From the NCBI GenBank assembly GCA_036268405.1, contig DATAUF010000130.1:1-64000 (forward strand): DNA of 64,000 bases, in the 5' to 3' direction. This DNA is from DASZTV01 sp036268405. Its GTDB lineage: Bacteria > Actinomycetota > Actinomycetes > JAFAQI01. Below are positions 34,736 to 43,972 of this stretch, piece after piece. Below the pieces are notes generated by a model. It ran no database searches. It was not told the DNA's origin and worked only from the letters and a program-made list of their open reading frames with translations. Position 1 is the stretch's first letter. Each line of letters begins with the position of its first letter. Position numbers and translations under genes: made by a program.

Positions 34736-35562
34736 CAGTGAAGGGGAACGAATGCTGAGAGCAGCGCCCATGCCACGGGTGCGGAGGGCAGCAACGAGTC
34801 CAGTCGATCCATCAGGCCGCCATGCCCGGGCAGCAGCGTCCCCATGTCCTTGATCCCGAGGTCGCGCTTGACCATCGACTCGCCGAGGTCGCCGAGGGTT
34901 GCAGACGTGACGAGCGCGAGCCCGAGCAACACCCCCTGCCACCAGTAGGTGTGCAGCAACGTCGTGCAAAGCAGCCAGCCGATGAACGCGCACATCAGGG
35001 TGGAGCCGGCCAGACCCTCCCACGATTTCTTCGGGCTGATCCGTGGCGCGAGCGGATGCTTGCCGAACATCGCACCGATCGCGTATCCACCGACGTCGCT
35101 GGCAACCACCGTCGCGACGAAGCACGTCACGCGCCGGTCGCCGTCATGCGCACCCAGCAGCAGCCCGCAGAAACCGGCCAGGAAGCCGACGTAGACCAGC
35201 GCCAGGACTCCCGACGACAGGTCGGCGACCAGACCATCGGTCCCCTTCCAGACGCGGCACACGACAACCGCCGGAATGGTCAGCAGCATGGCAGTCGTCA
35301 TGGCGTCACGACCGACCGCGTAGGAGAGGCAAAGGATCGTCGTCGCGCCGGCGAGCAACGGGATGAACGGCGGATGCATGTCCTTGGCGCCGAGCGCGCG
35401 CGTGAGCTCATACATGCCCATGCCGATCGCCAGCACGACGACCGCGAGGAACGCCGGACGGTAGAGGTAGAGCGTCGTCAGGACGAGGCCGCCTAACCCG
35501 AGGCCGACGACAAGCGCAACCGGCAGGTTGCGGCCGGCGCGCCCAGGCTCCGCCACGGTCAT
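34735..35562 (-). CDS. cdsA: Phosphatidate cytidylyltransferase
   Basis: Makes CDP-diacylglycerol for phospholipid synthesis in the membrane. The 275-residue protein is hydrophobic, with about eight segments. It ends in the family signature KRDLGIKDMGTLLPGHGGLMDRLDSLL, which carries the metal-binding Asp residues, preceded by SDVGGYAIGAMFGKHPLAPRISPKKSWEG. It overlaps frr upstream by four bases and rlmN downstream by one. Confidence 0.95.
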   Translation of the reverse strand: MTVAEPGRAGRNLPVALVVGLGLGGLVLTTLYLYRPAFLAVVVLAIGMGMYELTRALGAKDMHPPFIPLLAGATTILCLSYAVGRDAMTTAMLLTIPAVVVCRVWKGTDGLVADLSSGVLALVYVGFLAGFCGLLLGAHDGDRRVTCFVATVVASDVGGYAIGAMFGKHPLAPRISPKKSWEGLAGSTLMCAFIGWLLCTTLLHTYWWQGVLLGLALVTSATLGDLGESMVKRDLGIKDMGTLLPGHGGLMDRLDSLLPSAPVAWALLSAFVPLH

Positions 35563-36116
35563 ACCTCGAGGAGCTCGGCTTCCTTGACCTGCAGGGCGTC
35601 GTCGATCTGCGCGACGTAGTTGTGGGTGGTCTTCTCGAGCTCCTTCTCCGCCCGTGCCACGTCGTCCTCGCCGGTCTCGCCGTCCTTCGCAAGCTTGTCG
35701 AGCGTCTCCTTGGCGTGGCGACGGATGTTGCGAATCGAGACCCGGCTGTCCTCGGCCTTGGCACGTGCCACCTTGATCAGGTCGCGGCGCCGCTCCTCCG
35801 TCAGCTGCGGAAAGACGACCCGGATGATCGTGCCGTCGCTCGTCGGGTTCACACCGAGGTCGCTGTCGCGCAGGGCCTTCTCGATCGCGGTCAGCGAGCC
35901 CTTGTCATACGGCGAGATGATCGCCATCCGCGGCTCGGGGACGTTGAAGGACGCAAGCTGGTTCACCGGCGTCGGCGTGCCGTAGTAGTCGACGACGATC
36001 TTCGAGAACATCTGCGGAGTCGCACGACCCGTGCGGATCGTGCCCAGGTCGTCACGGAAGACCGAGACGGCCTTCTCCATCTTCTCCTCGGCCTCGAACA
36101 TCGTCTCGTCGATCAC
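35559..36116 (-). CDS. frr: Ribosome recycling factor
   Basis: Splits post-termination ribosomes together with EF-G. The 185-residue protein has the normal length and coiled-coil RRF features: EAEEKMEKAVSVFRDDLGTIRTGRA, VNQLASFNVPEPRMAIISPYDK, then LTEERRRDLIKVARAKAEDSRVSIRNIR. It overlaps pyrH by four bases upstream and cdsA by four downstream, the usual pyrH–frr–cdsA order. Confidence 0.97.
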   Translation of the reverse strand: MIDETMFEAEEKMEKAVSVFRDDLGTIRTGRATPQMFSKIVVDYYGTPTPVNQLASFNVPEPRMAIISPYDKGSLTAIEKALRDSDLGVNPTSDGTIIRVVFPQLTEERRRDLIKVARAKAEDSRVSIRNIRRHAKETLDKLAKDGETGEDDVARAEKELEKTTHNYVAQIDDALQVKEAELLEV

Positions 36117-36856
36117 TGCCGGTTACCTCCTGCCAAGCCGCCGTCCACGAGGGTCCCGATGGTCTCACCACGTACCGCGCGAGCGATGTTGCCGTCGACG
36201 AGGAGGTCGAACACCACGATCGGCAGCGAGTTGTCCATGCACAGGGTGAATGCGGTCAGGTCGGCCACCTTCAGCCCGCGCGCGAGCACCTCGGAATAGG
36301 TGATGTGGTCGAAGCGCTTGGCGGTGGGGTTGGCGCGCGGATCGTCGTCGTACACCCCGTCGACGGCTTTGGCCATCAACAGCACCTCGGCGCCGATCTC
36401 CAACGCACGCTGTGCAGCAGTGGTGTCGGTCGAGAAGAACGGCGCACCGAGGCCGGCGCCGAAGATGACGACGCGGCCCTTCTCGAGGTGCCGCATCGCA
36501 CGACGCGGGACGTAGGGCTCGGCGACCTGCCCCATCGTGATCGCCGTCTGGACCCGGGTCTCGACGCCTTCCTTCTCGAGAAAGTCCTGAAGCGCCAGGC
36601 AGTTCATGACGGTCCCGAGCATCCCCATGTAGTCGGCGCGACCACGATCCATGCCGCGCTCCGACAGCTGTGCGCCCCGGAAGAAGTTGCCTCCGCCAAT
36701 GACGACCGCAACCTCTACGCCGGTGCTCACGACGTCGCGGATCTGCCGTGCGACGTCCTGCACGACGTCGGGGTCGACCCCGACGGACCCGCCGCCGAAC
36801 ATCTCCCCGCCCAGCTTGAGCATCACGCGGCGCCACTTCGCCGGGGCATCAGCCAT
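36113..36856 (-). CDS. pyrH: UMP kinase
   Basis: Phosphorylates UMP to UDP in pyrimidine synthesis. The 247-residue amino-acid-kinase-fold protein shows RVMLKLGGEMFGG, VVIGGGNFFRGAQLSERGMDRGRADYMGMLGTV, and GAGLGAPFFSTDTTAAQRALE. Its stop overlaps the frr start; it follows tsf by three bases. Confidence 0.97.
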   Translation of the reverse strand: MADAPAKWRRVMLKLGGEMFGGGSVGVDPDVVQDVARQIRDVVSTGVEVAVVIGGGNFFRGAQLSERGMDRGRADYMGMLGTVMNCLALQDFLEKEGVETRVQTAITMGQVAEPYVPRRAMRHLEKGRVVIFGAGLGAPFFSTDTTAAQRALEIGAEVLLMAKAVDGVYDDDPRANPTAKRFDHITYSEVLARGLKVADLTAFTLCMDNSLPIVVFDLLVDGNIARAVRGETIGTLVDGGLAGGNRQ

Positions 36857-36859
36857 GCG

Positions 36860-37675
36860 TCAGGCGCCCACCGCGAACCGGACGAACCGGCTGATCGAGA
36901 TGCCGGCCTCGTCCAGCACAGCCTGCACCGACTTCTTGTTGTCGCGAACGTACGACTGGTCGAGCAGCACGTTGTCCTTGAAGAAACCGGTCAGCCGGCC
37001 CTCGATGATCTTGGGCAGCGCCTGCTCGGGCTTGCCCTCTTCGCGCGCCGTCGCCTCGGCAATGCGCCGTTCGCTCGCCACCACGTCTTCCGGCACGTCG
37101 TCACGCGAGAGGTACGGAGGGTTGTACGTCGCGATCTGCATCGCGACACCGCGCGCGGTCTCCGCGTCATCGCCCGCGAACTCCACGAGCACACCGATCT
37201 GCGGAGGCAGATCGGTCGCGCGCTTGTGCAGGTAGGTCGTGGTCCTGCCGTCGTACACGACGACCTGGCCGAGCTCCAGCTTCTCGCCGATCGCCGCTGC
37301 GGTCTGCTCGATCGCTGTGGCAACGGTGCGGCCGTCGGAGAGCGTCTCGGCGTTCAGCGCCTCGATGTCAGCCGGCTTGGACTGCGCCGCGAGCGCGACG
37401 ATGTCCGCCGCCAGGGTCTGGAACTCCTCGTTCTTGGCCACGAAGTCGGTCTCGCTGTTGAGCGTGATCATCACGCCCTCCGCGGCAGCGACCAGGCCAT
37501 TGGTGGCCTCTCGCTCGCTGCCGCGCCGAGCCACCTTCGCGCCCTGCTTGACCCGCAGCAGCTCGATGGCCTTTTCGAAGTCGCCGTCAGCCTCTTCGAG
37601 GGCACGCTTGCAGTCCATCATCCCCGCGCCGGTCAGGTCGCGGAGCTTCTTCACGTCAGCAGCGCTGACCGCCAT
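36860..37675 (-). CDS. tsf: Elongation factor Ts
   Basis: Guanine nucleotide exchange factor for EF-Tu. The 271 residues start with an N-terminal UBA-like domain containing VKKLRDLTGAGMMDCKRAL. The core has the EF-Ts TDFVAKNEEF motif, the DVPEDVVASERRIA segment and the LLDQSYVRDNKKSV C-terminal part. It is 33 bases downstream of rpsB, the standard rpsB–tsf pair. Confidence 0.97.
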   Translation of the reverse strand: MAVSAADVKKLRDLTGAGMMDCKRALEEADGDFEKAIELLRVKQGAKVARRGSEREATNGLVAAAEGVMITLNSETDFVAKNEEFQTLAADIVALAAQSKPADIEALNAETLSDGRTVATAIEQTAAAIGEKLELGQVVVYDGRTTTYLHKRATDLPPQIGVLVEFAGDDAETARGVAMQIATYNPPYLSRDDVPEDVVASERRIAEATAREEGKPEQALPKIIEGRLTGFFKDNVLLDQSYVRDNKKSVQAVLDEAGISISRFVRFAVGA

Positions 37676-37708
37676 CGCTTTCGCTCTTCCTAGTCGTGGG
37701 GAACGGAT

Positions 37709-38632
37709 TCAGGAGGCCGGCTCGGCCGGCGGCTCTGCCGCGGATGACTCAGCCTCCGCCGTGGGAGCCTCAGCCACAGCCTCAGCCGCCGGAACCTCGG
37801 CTTCCGCCGGGGCCTCGGCCGGCGGGGCTTGCACTGCCGCGGCTTCCGCGGGAGCGCCTTCGAGCAGCTCTCGCTCCCAGTCGGCCAGCGGCTCGTCAGC
37901 ACCGAGCGCACCCGGCTCGGGGCTTTCGTCCGCCTCGGCGGCGCCGGCACGGGCGATCAGGCCCTCCGCGACGGCGTCGGCGATGACTCGCGTAAGGGTC
38001 GCTACCGAGCGGATCGCGTCGTCGTTGCCCGGAATCGGGTAGTCGACGACGTCGGGGTCACAGTTGCTGTCGAGGATGGCAACGACCGGGATGCCCAGCT
38101 TGCGGGCCTCGGCGACCGCGATGTGCTCCTTGTTGGTGTCGACCACCCATACCGCGCTCGGCGTCTTGGCCATGTCGCGGATGCCGCCGAGCGTGCGGGC
38201 GAGCTTCTCACGCTCGCGGGACAACACGAGGGCTTCCTTCTTGGTGGTGACGTTTGCCCCACCGGTCGCCTCGATGACCTCGAGCTCCTTGAGGCGCTGC
38301 AGCCGCTTGTGCACGGTCTGGAAGTTGGTGAGCATCCCGCCGAGCCAGCGCTGGTTGACGTATGGCATGCCGACGCGGGTTGCCTGCTCGGCGATCGCGT
38401 CCTGGCCCTGCTTCTTCGTCCCGATGAACAGGACGGTGCCGCCGTGGGCGACGGTCTGCTTGATGAAGTCGTACGCGCGGTCGATGTAGGACAGCGACTG
38501 CTGCAGATCGATGATGTAGATGCCGTTGCGCTCGGTGAAGATGAATCGCTTCATCTTCGGGTTCCAACGACGGGTCTGATGCCCGAAGTGGACGCCGCTC
38601 TCGAGCAGCTGGCGCATCGTGACGACGGCCAT
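37709..38632 (-). CDS. rpsB: 30S ribosomal protein S2 with extended acidic tail
   Basis: S2 helps hold S1 and completes the small-subunit head/platform. The 307-residue protein has a normal core (RQLLESGVHFGHQTRRWNPKM, IYIIDLQQSLSYI, FIGTKKQGQDAIAEQA, GIPVVAILDSNCDPD). About 60 extra Ala/Glu/Pro-rich residues follow from around residue 245. Such tails are frequent in actinobacterial S2, but this one is long and highly repetitive. ATG 38632 has a weak GAGG about nine bases upstream. Confidence 0.96.
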   Translation of the reverse strand: MAVVTMRQLLESGVHFGHQTRRWNPKMKRFIFTERNGIYIIDLQQSLSYIDRAYDFIKQTVAHGGTVLFIGTKKQGQDAIAEQATRVGMPYVNQRWLGGMLTNFQTVHKRLQRLKELEVIEATGGANVTTKKEALVLSREREKLARTLGGIRDMAKTPSAVWVVDTNKEHIAVAEARKLGIPVVAILDSNCDPDVVDYPIPGNDDAIRSVATLTRVIADAVAEGLIARAGAAEADESPEPGALGADEPLADWERELLEGAPAEAAAVQAPPAEAPAEAEVPAAEAVAEAPTAEAESSAAEPPAEPAS

Positions 38633-38656
38633 GGGTGGTTTCCTCTCGGTTCTCTC

Positions 38657-38675
38657 GCGACGACCGGTTGGTCGC
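38657..38675 (-). promoter_or_regulatory. Small hairpin in the rpsB leader
   Basis: GCGAC and GTCGC arms, with an inner ACC/GGT pairing, form a hairpin 25–43 bases upstream of the rpsB start. S2-responsive leaders are known in other bacteria, but I cannot match this to a described motif. The rest of the 265-base gap to the divergent M23-like gene shows no gene or other repeat that I can identify. Confidence 0.25.
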
Positions 38676-38897
38676 CACGCCTGACTCCGTCGACGTGCCG
38701 AACCCCTGTGTCCAAATCAACCCAAGGGACCGTACGGCGCGTCCCGCGCTGTCGAGCAGTGCGGTCTGACGGCGTGCGAAGTCGGCCCGCTTCCGCGAAC
38801 CGCTTCGGCCAGTCTACGTCGGTTACCGGGCCCGCGTCGTCCACAGCCGGGCACGCTCAGCTGGCCGGGCCACTGCGCCCGACGCAGGCTGCTCGCT

Positions 38898-39407
38898 GTG
38901 ATCCGTACGTCGCTCGTCATCAGCTCGCTGGCGCTCGCCACCTTCGGTGGCACAGCGCCTGCGTCACAGGTCGTCCACGCCGCGCCCGTCGCGGGCTTCA
39001 GCTGGCCGCTGCAACCCGGTCCGGACACCATCGTGTCCGATTTCGACCCGCCGCAGCGGCCGTGGCTGGCCGGCAACCGAGGCGTCGACCTCGCGGGCGT
39101 GGCGGGAGAGGCGGTGCATGCATCCGGAGCCGGAATCGTGAGCTTCGCCGGAAGGGTCGCCGGTGTGGGCGTCGTGTCGATCACCTCGGGCGCACTCCGC
39201 ACCACGTACGAGCCGCTGCAGGTCACCATCCACCAGGGCGAGCAAGTCCTCGCCGGTGCGTTGATCGGCCGGCTGAGTCTCGCCGGCTCTCACTGCGTGC
39301 CGCGCGCCTGCCTGCACTGGGGACTGCTGCGAGGGACTGACTACCTGGATCCGCTCGCCCTGCTCGGTCTTGAGCACGTGCGGCTGCTGCCGCTGGACGC
39401 CCTGTAG
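38898..39407 (+). CDS. Secreted M23/LytM-like peptidoglycan protein, zinc site incomplete
   Basis: 169 residues with a Sec signal peptide (SLVISSLALATFGGTAPASQVVHA) followed by a single LytM fold. The typical actinobacterial M23 segments are present: RGVDLAGVAGEAVHASGAGIV, LRTTYEPL, CLHWGLLRGTDYLDPLALLG. In M23 enzymes the first zinc motif is HxxxD; here the His is Asn (N60, D64 kept). The first His of the usual HxH is replaced by Cys in CLHWG, a change I recall in related actinobacterial proteins. Catalysis is therefore unlikely, and it may bind peptidoglycan or activate another hydrolase. It sits between rpsB and whiG. Confidence 0.85.
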   Translation: MIRTSLVISSLALATFGGTAPASQVVHAAPVAGFSWPLQPGPDTIVSDFDPPQRPWLAGNRGVDLAGVAGEAVHASGAGIVSFAGRVAGVGVVSITSGALRTTYEPLQVTIHQGEQVLAGALIGRLSLAGSHCVPRACLHWGLLRGTDYLDPLALLGLEHVRLLPLDAL

Positions 39408-39414
39408 TCCTTGG

Positions 39415-40251
39415 CTAGTCCTTCGGTTCTGCGAGCTTTCCGCGCAGCTGGAGCACCGCCTTGGTGTGCATCTGGCAGATCCGGCTCTCTGTGACGCCGA
39501 GGACCTGGCCGATCTCGGCGAGGGTGAGGCCTTCGTAGTAGTAGAGGGTGACGACGATCTTCTCTCGCTCCGGCAGCGTGTTGATCGCCCGCGCCAGGAG
39601 GTATTTCGTCTCCTCGGTCTCGAATACCGCGACCGGGTCCTCGGCCTTGGTGTCCTCGAGGGTGTCGACCAGGGAGAGCTTGTCGCCTCGCTCGCCGCCG
39701 ACGTTGAGGAGCTCGTCGAGGGCGATCACGTTGACAAACGACACCTGCGAGAAGATCGCGTGCAGCTCTTCCAGCGCGATGCCCAGCTCCCCTGCGACCT
39801 CGGTCTCGCTCGGCGTGCGGTGCAGTCGCGACTCCAGAGCGGCATAGGCCTTCTCCACCTCGCGAGCCTTGTAGCGCACCGAACGCGGGATCCAGTCGAT
39901 CGCACGGAGCTCATCGATGATCGCGCCCTTGATACGGCTGATCGCATAGGTCTCGAACTTGATCGCCCGGCTGATGTCGAACTTCTCGATCGCGTCGATC
40001 AGCCCGAAGATGCCGTACGAGACGAGGTCGGCCTGCTCGATATTCGGTGGCAGCCCTACGCCGACCCGGCCTGCGACGTACTTGACGAGTGGGGAGTAGT
40101 GCAGGATCAGCCGCTCGCGCAGCGGCTGATCGCCGGTGTCCTTGAAGCTGCGCCAGAGGGCAGCGAGCGCCGCGTCGACAGCAGCCGGATCCGGCTTCTG
40201 CTCGTCGTCCTCGAGCGCGACCTTGTCACGCTCTGGGGTGCGCGGACTCAT
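39415..40251 (-). CDS. whiG: RNA polymerase sigma factor of the WhiG/FliA (sigma-28) family
   Basis: A 278-residue sigma-70-family group 3 factor. Region 2 has RERLILHYSPLVKYVAGRV and DLVSYGIFGLIDAIEKFD; region 3 has RSVRYKAREVEKAYAALE; region 4 has LPEREKIVVTLYYYEGLTLAEIGQVLGV. It matches WhiG, which starts aerial-hypha sporulation in Streptomyces, better than motility FliA, because no flagellar gene is nearby and its neighbours (rpsB on one side, xerC/dprA on the other) match the streptomycete whiG locus. The start lies 26 bases inside the end of xerC. No anti-sigma gene (rsiG) is in the window. Confidence 0.92.
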   Translation of the reverse strand: MSPRTPERDKVALEDDEQKPDPAAVDAALAALWRSFKDTGDQPLRERLILHYSPLVKYVAGRVGVGLPPNIEQADLVSYGIFGLIDAIEKFDISRAIKFETYAISRIKGAIIDELRAIDWIPRSVRYKAREVEKAYAALESRLHRTPSETEVAGELGIALEELHAIFSQVSFVNVIALDELLNVGGERGDKLSLVDTLEDTKAEDPVAVFETEETKYLLARAINTLPEREKIVVTLYYYEGLTLAEIGQVLGVTESRICQMHTKAVLQLRGKLAEPKD

Positions 40252-41158
40252 ACGTCCTTCTCAGCCGGTCAATAGACACATGGGTGTAGATCTGAGTCGT
40301 TGCGAGCGTAGCGTGACCGAGCAGTTCCTGAACGCTTCTGAGGTCCGCGCCGCCCTCCAAAAGATGTGTCGCCGCGGTGTGACGCAGCCCATGCGGGCCG
40401 AGGTCACCGGTACCCGGCACCGCGGCAACCCGCTCATGGACCACTCTTCGCGCCGCCCGAGGGTCGAGTCGCCCGCCACGGGCGCCGAGCAGCAGCGCCG
40501 GCGGGCTGTCCGGCACCGCGAGGGCCGGACGCCCGGTTGCCAGCCAGGCTGAGGTCGCCCGTGCCGCCGGGACCCCAAGCGGCACCACGCGTTCCTTCGC
40601 GCCCTTTCCGAACAGCCGGACGGTACGGCGCTCGCCATCGAGATCATCGACGTCGAGGCCGCACAGCTCGCTGACACGGGCGCCCGTCGCATACAACAGC
40701 TCGACGATCGCGGCATCCCGCAGCCCGGTCGCCGACCGGTCGACGGCTGCCTCCTTCATCACAGCGGCCGCCTGGTCGACTCGCAGCACCTCAGGGAGCC
40801 GCCGCTCCGCGCGCGGCGAGGCAAGCCGCGCACCGGCATCCTCCTCGGCAAGCCCGTCGCGCACGGCCCAGGCCGTGAACATTCGCGCCGCGGATGCCCG
40901 CCGCGCCAGCGTGGCGCGGCTCGCGCCCATGGAACGGAGCTTCGCCAGCCACGACCGCAGGACGGTCAGGTCGATCCCGTCGACGCGGTCGCGTTCGAGG
41001 CGGGCGGCATGAACGAGCAGGCTCTCAAGGTCCGTGGCGTAGGCCCGGACCGTATGCGCGGACAGCCCGCGCTCGAACTCCAGGTGCTCGAGGTAGCGGC
41101 TGCGGGCGTCAGCCAGCGCGCCCGGCACCTCGAGCAGCTCGTTCGGCGGTGTCGACAT
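40226..41158 (-). CDS. xerC: Tyrosine recombinase XerC
   Basis: Site-specific recombinase that, with XerD, resolves chromosome dimers at dif during division. The 310-residue protein has the N-terminal SAM-like domain (RYLEHLEFERGLSAHTVRAYATDLESLL) and the catalytic domain with Arg in TGARVSEL, Lys in GKGAKERVVPL, HxxR in HGLRHTAATHLL, His in LGHATLATTQ and nucleophile Tyr in IYTHVS. ATG 41158 is chosen over TTG 41167 because a GGGG lies five bases upstream. It is encoded with dprA and whiG, not in a mobile element. Confidence 0.93.
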   Translation of the reverse strand: MSTPPNELLEVPGALADARSRYLEHLEFERGLSAHTVRAYATDLESLLVHAARLERDRVDGIDLTVLRSWLAKLRSMGASRATLARRASAARMFTAWAVRDGLAEEDAGARLASPRAERRLPEVLRVDQAAAVMKEAAVDRSATGLRDAAIVELLYATGARVSELCGLDVDDLDGERRTVRLFGKGAKERVVPLGVPAARATSAWLATGRPALAVPDSPPALLLGARGGRLDPRAARRVVHERVAAVPGTGDLGPHGLRHTAATHLLEGGADLRSVQELLGHATLATTQIYTHVSIDRLRRTYESAHPRA

Positions 41159-41234
41159 CGGCCCCAACGCTCGGTCCGAGCAACGCCGACGTCAAGTCGC
41201 CACGCTCATTCAGGCTCTGCCCACGCCCCCGGTC

Positions 41235-42428
41235 TCACCACCAACCGAGTGGCAGCTCCCCCGTGCCATCCCCGACATCCGCGAATCGCTCGTCACGACC
41301 CAGCGAGGTCATGTGCCAGCCCTGCTCGCCCTCGGAGACCAGATCGGCGGCAGCAAGCGCCGCGAGCGCAGCCGCGACCGCCTCGACCCGCAGGCCGGCG
41401 GTGACCGCGATCCGTCCCAGCGGCGCGGGTCGATACACGGGCACCGCCTCAAAGACGCGGCTGACCACCGGCCCGAGCAGATCCCGTCGACGCACCGGAC
41501 CGCTCACCCGCTCCGCGAACTGGCCAAGCGGCCCTACCTGCTCGATCACCTCGTCGGCCTTCGTGACGAGCACGGTGTCCGGGCGGTCGCGCAGCAGCTG
41601 ATGGCACCCGGCAGAAGTAATAGAGCTCACCGGCCCCGGTACCGCCATGACATGACGGAACAGCTCCGCCGCATGGCGTGCGGTCGAGCGGGCGCCGCTG
41701 CGCGGCGCGGCCTCGACGACCACCGTTCCTGATGAGAGTGCGGCGATCAGCCGGTTGCGCACCAGGAACCGGTGCCGATGCGGCGCACTGCCGAGCGGGT
41801 GCTCGCTGACCACGGCGCCGGTCTCGGCGCAGGCATCTCCTAGCTCGCGGTGGGCCCTCGGGTAAGGGACGTCGACCCCACATGCGAGGACCGCCACCGT
41901 GGCTCCGCCGGCGGCCAGAGCACCCCGGTGTGCCGCTGCGTCGATCCCGAGGGCGAGCCCGGACACGACGGTCCAGCCTTGCTCAGAAAGACCGATCGCG
42001 AGCGACCGTGCCACCCCGGCGCCGTAGTCGGTGGCAACTCGGGTGCCGACGATCGCCACCGCCCGGTCACAGAGCTCGGCGAGCGACGAGCCGCCGCGTA
42101 CCCAGATCGCGATGCAGTCCGCCCCGATGCAAGCCAGGTCATCGAGACCGATCGGCCACTCCTCCTCACCCGGACAGACCAGGCGCACCGCCATCGCGGC
42201 AGCCGCGGCGATCTCCCGCTCGCCATCGACACCCGCTATCCGGGCGGCACATGCCGCCACATCGACGTCGCCGAGTCGCGCGCCGCGCCTGATGTCCGCG
42301 ACCGCCTGCTCCGCTCCGACCTCCCGGATGTGTCTCAGCAAGGAGACGCTCCCGGGCTCTGCCGCCCGCAGCAGCAACGCGCGTGCGGCACGCTCGGAGT
42401 CCGACGCGGACCCTGATCCGCCGCTCAT
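41235..42428 (-). CDS. dprA: DNA processing protein DprA
   Basis: Loads RecA onto incoming single-stranded DNA in transforming bacteria; also widespread in non-competent actinomycetes. The 397-residue product has the Rossmann-like core AIVGTRVATDYGAG, VVSGLALGIDAAAHRGAL, ATVAVLACGVDVPYPRAH and FLVRNRLIAALS. A C-terminal winged-helix-like extension of about 90 residues follows. ATG 42428 overlaps the comM stop as ATGA; the longer open frame lies inside comM. Confidence 0.94.
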   Translation of the reverse strand: MSGGSGSASDSERAARALLLRAAEPGSVSLLRHIREVGAEQAVADIRRGARLGDVDVAACAARIAGVDGEREIAAAAAMAVRLVCPGEEEWPIGLDDLACIGADCIAIWVRGGSSLAELCDRAVAIVGTRVATDYGAGVARSLAIGLSEQGWTVVSGLALGIDAAAHRGALAAGGATVAVLACGVDVPYPRAHRELGDACAETGAVVSEHPLGSAPHRHRFLVRNRLIAALSSGTVVVEAAPRSGARSTARHAAELFRHVMAVPGPVSSITSAGCHQLLRDRPDTVLVTKADEVIEQVGPLGQFAERVSGPVRRRDLLGPVVSRVFEAVPVYRPAPLGRIAVTAGLRVEAVAAALAALAAADLVSEGEQGWHMTSLGRDERFADVGDGTGELPLGWW

Positions 42429-43972
42429 GCGCTTCTCGCTAGCTCGGTGCTCTCGCCCACGACGCGAAGCGAGATCGCCCGGTCGACGTCCTCCCGCACC
42501 GGGATGTCTCGACCCGCGAGATCGGCAAGCGTCCACGCCACCTTCATGACGCGGTCCAGCCCGCGCGTCGACAGCGAGCCGCGGTCGAGGTCCGCCGACA
42601 GAGGTCGCAACGCCTCCTGGGGGATCGGCCATCGGCGACGAAGGTCTGGGCCCGGCACTTCGGCATTGGTGGTCCACGGCGTTCCCGCGAGCCTTCGGAC
42701 GGTGCGGTCGCGCGCGGCAAGCACTCGCTCGCGCACCGCCGCGGTCGGCTCACCGGACGCACCGGCCGACAGCACCGCGCGGCTGACCGGTGCAAGGCGC
42801 GCCCGCAAGTCGATGCGGTCCATCAGCGGTCCGGACAGCCGATTGCGATATGAGCGCAGCTGGGTCGAGCTGCACCGGCAGGAGGACGCATCAGTGGAGC
42901 GGCCTCCTCGGGCGCAGGGACAGGGATTCGCGGCAAGGACCAGCTGAAACCTCGCGGGATACGTCGCCGTTCCGCCTGCACGATGGATGCTCACCGACCC
43001 TGACTCGAGCGGTTGCCTGAGCGCATCGAGCGCCCGACGATCGAACTCGGTCGCCTCATCGAGGAACAGGACTCCGCGGTGAGCCAGCGAGATCGTCCCC
43101 GGTGTCGGGATTCCGGTTCCGCCGCCGACCAGGGCGGCAACGGTCGCCGAGTGGTGCGGCGAGCAGAAGGGTGGCCGGCTCAACAAGGGCCTTCCCGCGG
43201 CCAGTCGCCCGAGCAAGGAGTGGATCGAGGTGACCTCGAGCGCCTCGTCGCCGACGAGATCCGGCAGCAGACCGGGCAGCCGCTCGGCGAGCATCGTCTT
43301 GCCGACCCCGGGCGGTCCGGTCAGCAACACGTGGTGGCCACCGGCAGCGGCGACCTCGACGGCATGGCGCGCTTCGTCCTGGCCCACGACGTCTGCAAGA
43401 TCGAGCGGTTGCTCCGCCGGCACCGGCAGCCTCACCGGATCGTCGTCGAGCTCGACGGGCTCGCCGCGCAACCAGGCACAGAGCTCCGCAAGGGAGCGCA
43501 CCGCGAACACCTCGATGCCGGGGACGAGGTTCGCCTCGCGCGCATTTCCGTGCGGAACGACGACCCGCGCATGTCCGAGACGGGCGGCGCCGATCACTGC
43601 CGGCAGGACGCCGGTCACCGGATGGACCCGGCCGTCGAGCCCGAGCTCGCCGAGGACCACCAGGTCGCGGACCGCCAGCGGATCTAACGCACGCTGTGCG
43701 GCGAGGACCGCGATCGCGACCGAAAGATCGAAGTGACTACCGCTCTTTCGCAGTGAGGCCGGAAGCAGGCCAACAGTGATCTTGGAGGTGGGCCACGGCT
43801 CGTGGCTGCTCGTGATCGCCGATCTGACCCGCTCGCCCGACTCCCGGACTGCGGTGTCCGGCAGGCCGGTCCACACCGTCCCCGGCAAGCCGTCCCTGAC
43901 GTTGGCCTCGACAGTGACGACGTGGGCGGTCAGCCCGCTCAACACGATCGAACGCGTGCACCCGAGGCTCAT
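42425..43972 (-). CDS. comM: YifB/ComM family Mg-chelatase-like AAA+ ATPase
   Basis: A 515-residue AAA+ protein; the ComM homologue acts as a branch-migration helicase in natural transformation. The N-terminal Lon-protease-like fold has GLPGTVWTGLPDTAVRESGER. Walker A is TGPPGVGKTMLAERLPGLLP, Walker B and sensor follow at GVLFLDEATEFDRRAL, and the Cys-containing insert is NPCPCARG…CRCSSTQLRSYRNRLSGPLMDRIDL. It overlaps dprA downstream and abuts yraN upstream by one base. Confidence 0.95.
   Translation of the reverse strand: MSLGCTRSIVLSGLTAHVVTVEANVRDGLPGTVWTGLPDTAVRESGERVRSAITSSHEPWPTSKITVGLLPASLRKSGSHFDLSVAIAVLAAQRALDPLAVRDLVVLGELGLDGRVHPVTGVLPAVIGAARLGHARVVVPHGNAREANLVPGIEVFAVRSLAELCAWLRGEPVELDDDPVRLPVPAEQPLDLADVVGQDEARHAVEVAAAGGHHVLLTGPPGVGKTMLAERLPGLLPDLVGDEALEVTSIHSLLGRLAAGRPLLSRPPFCSPHHSATVAALVGGGTGIPTPGTISLAHRGVLFLDEATEFDRRALDALRQPLESGSVSIHRAGGTATYPARFQLVLAANPCPCARGGRSTDASSCRCSSTQLRSYRNRLSGPLMDRIDLRARLAPVSRAVLSAGASGEPTAAVRERVLAARDRTVRRLAGTPWTTNAEVPGPDLRRRWPIPQEALRPLSADLDRGSLSTRGLDRVMKVAWTLADLAGRDIPVREDVDRAISLRVVGESTELARSA

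Noticed and set aside
40226..41158. Tyrosine recombinase as a sign of an integrated element
   Set aside because: It sits in the conserved whiG–xerC–dprA cluster and has XerC features; no att-like repeats or phage genes are nearby.
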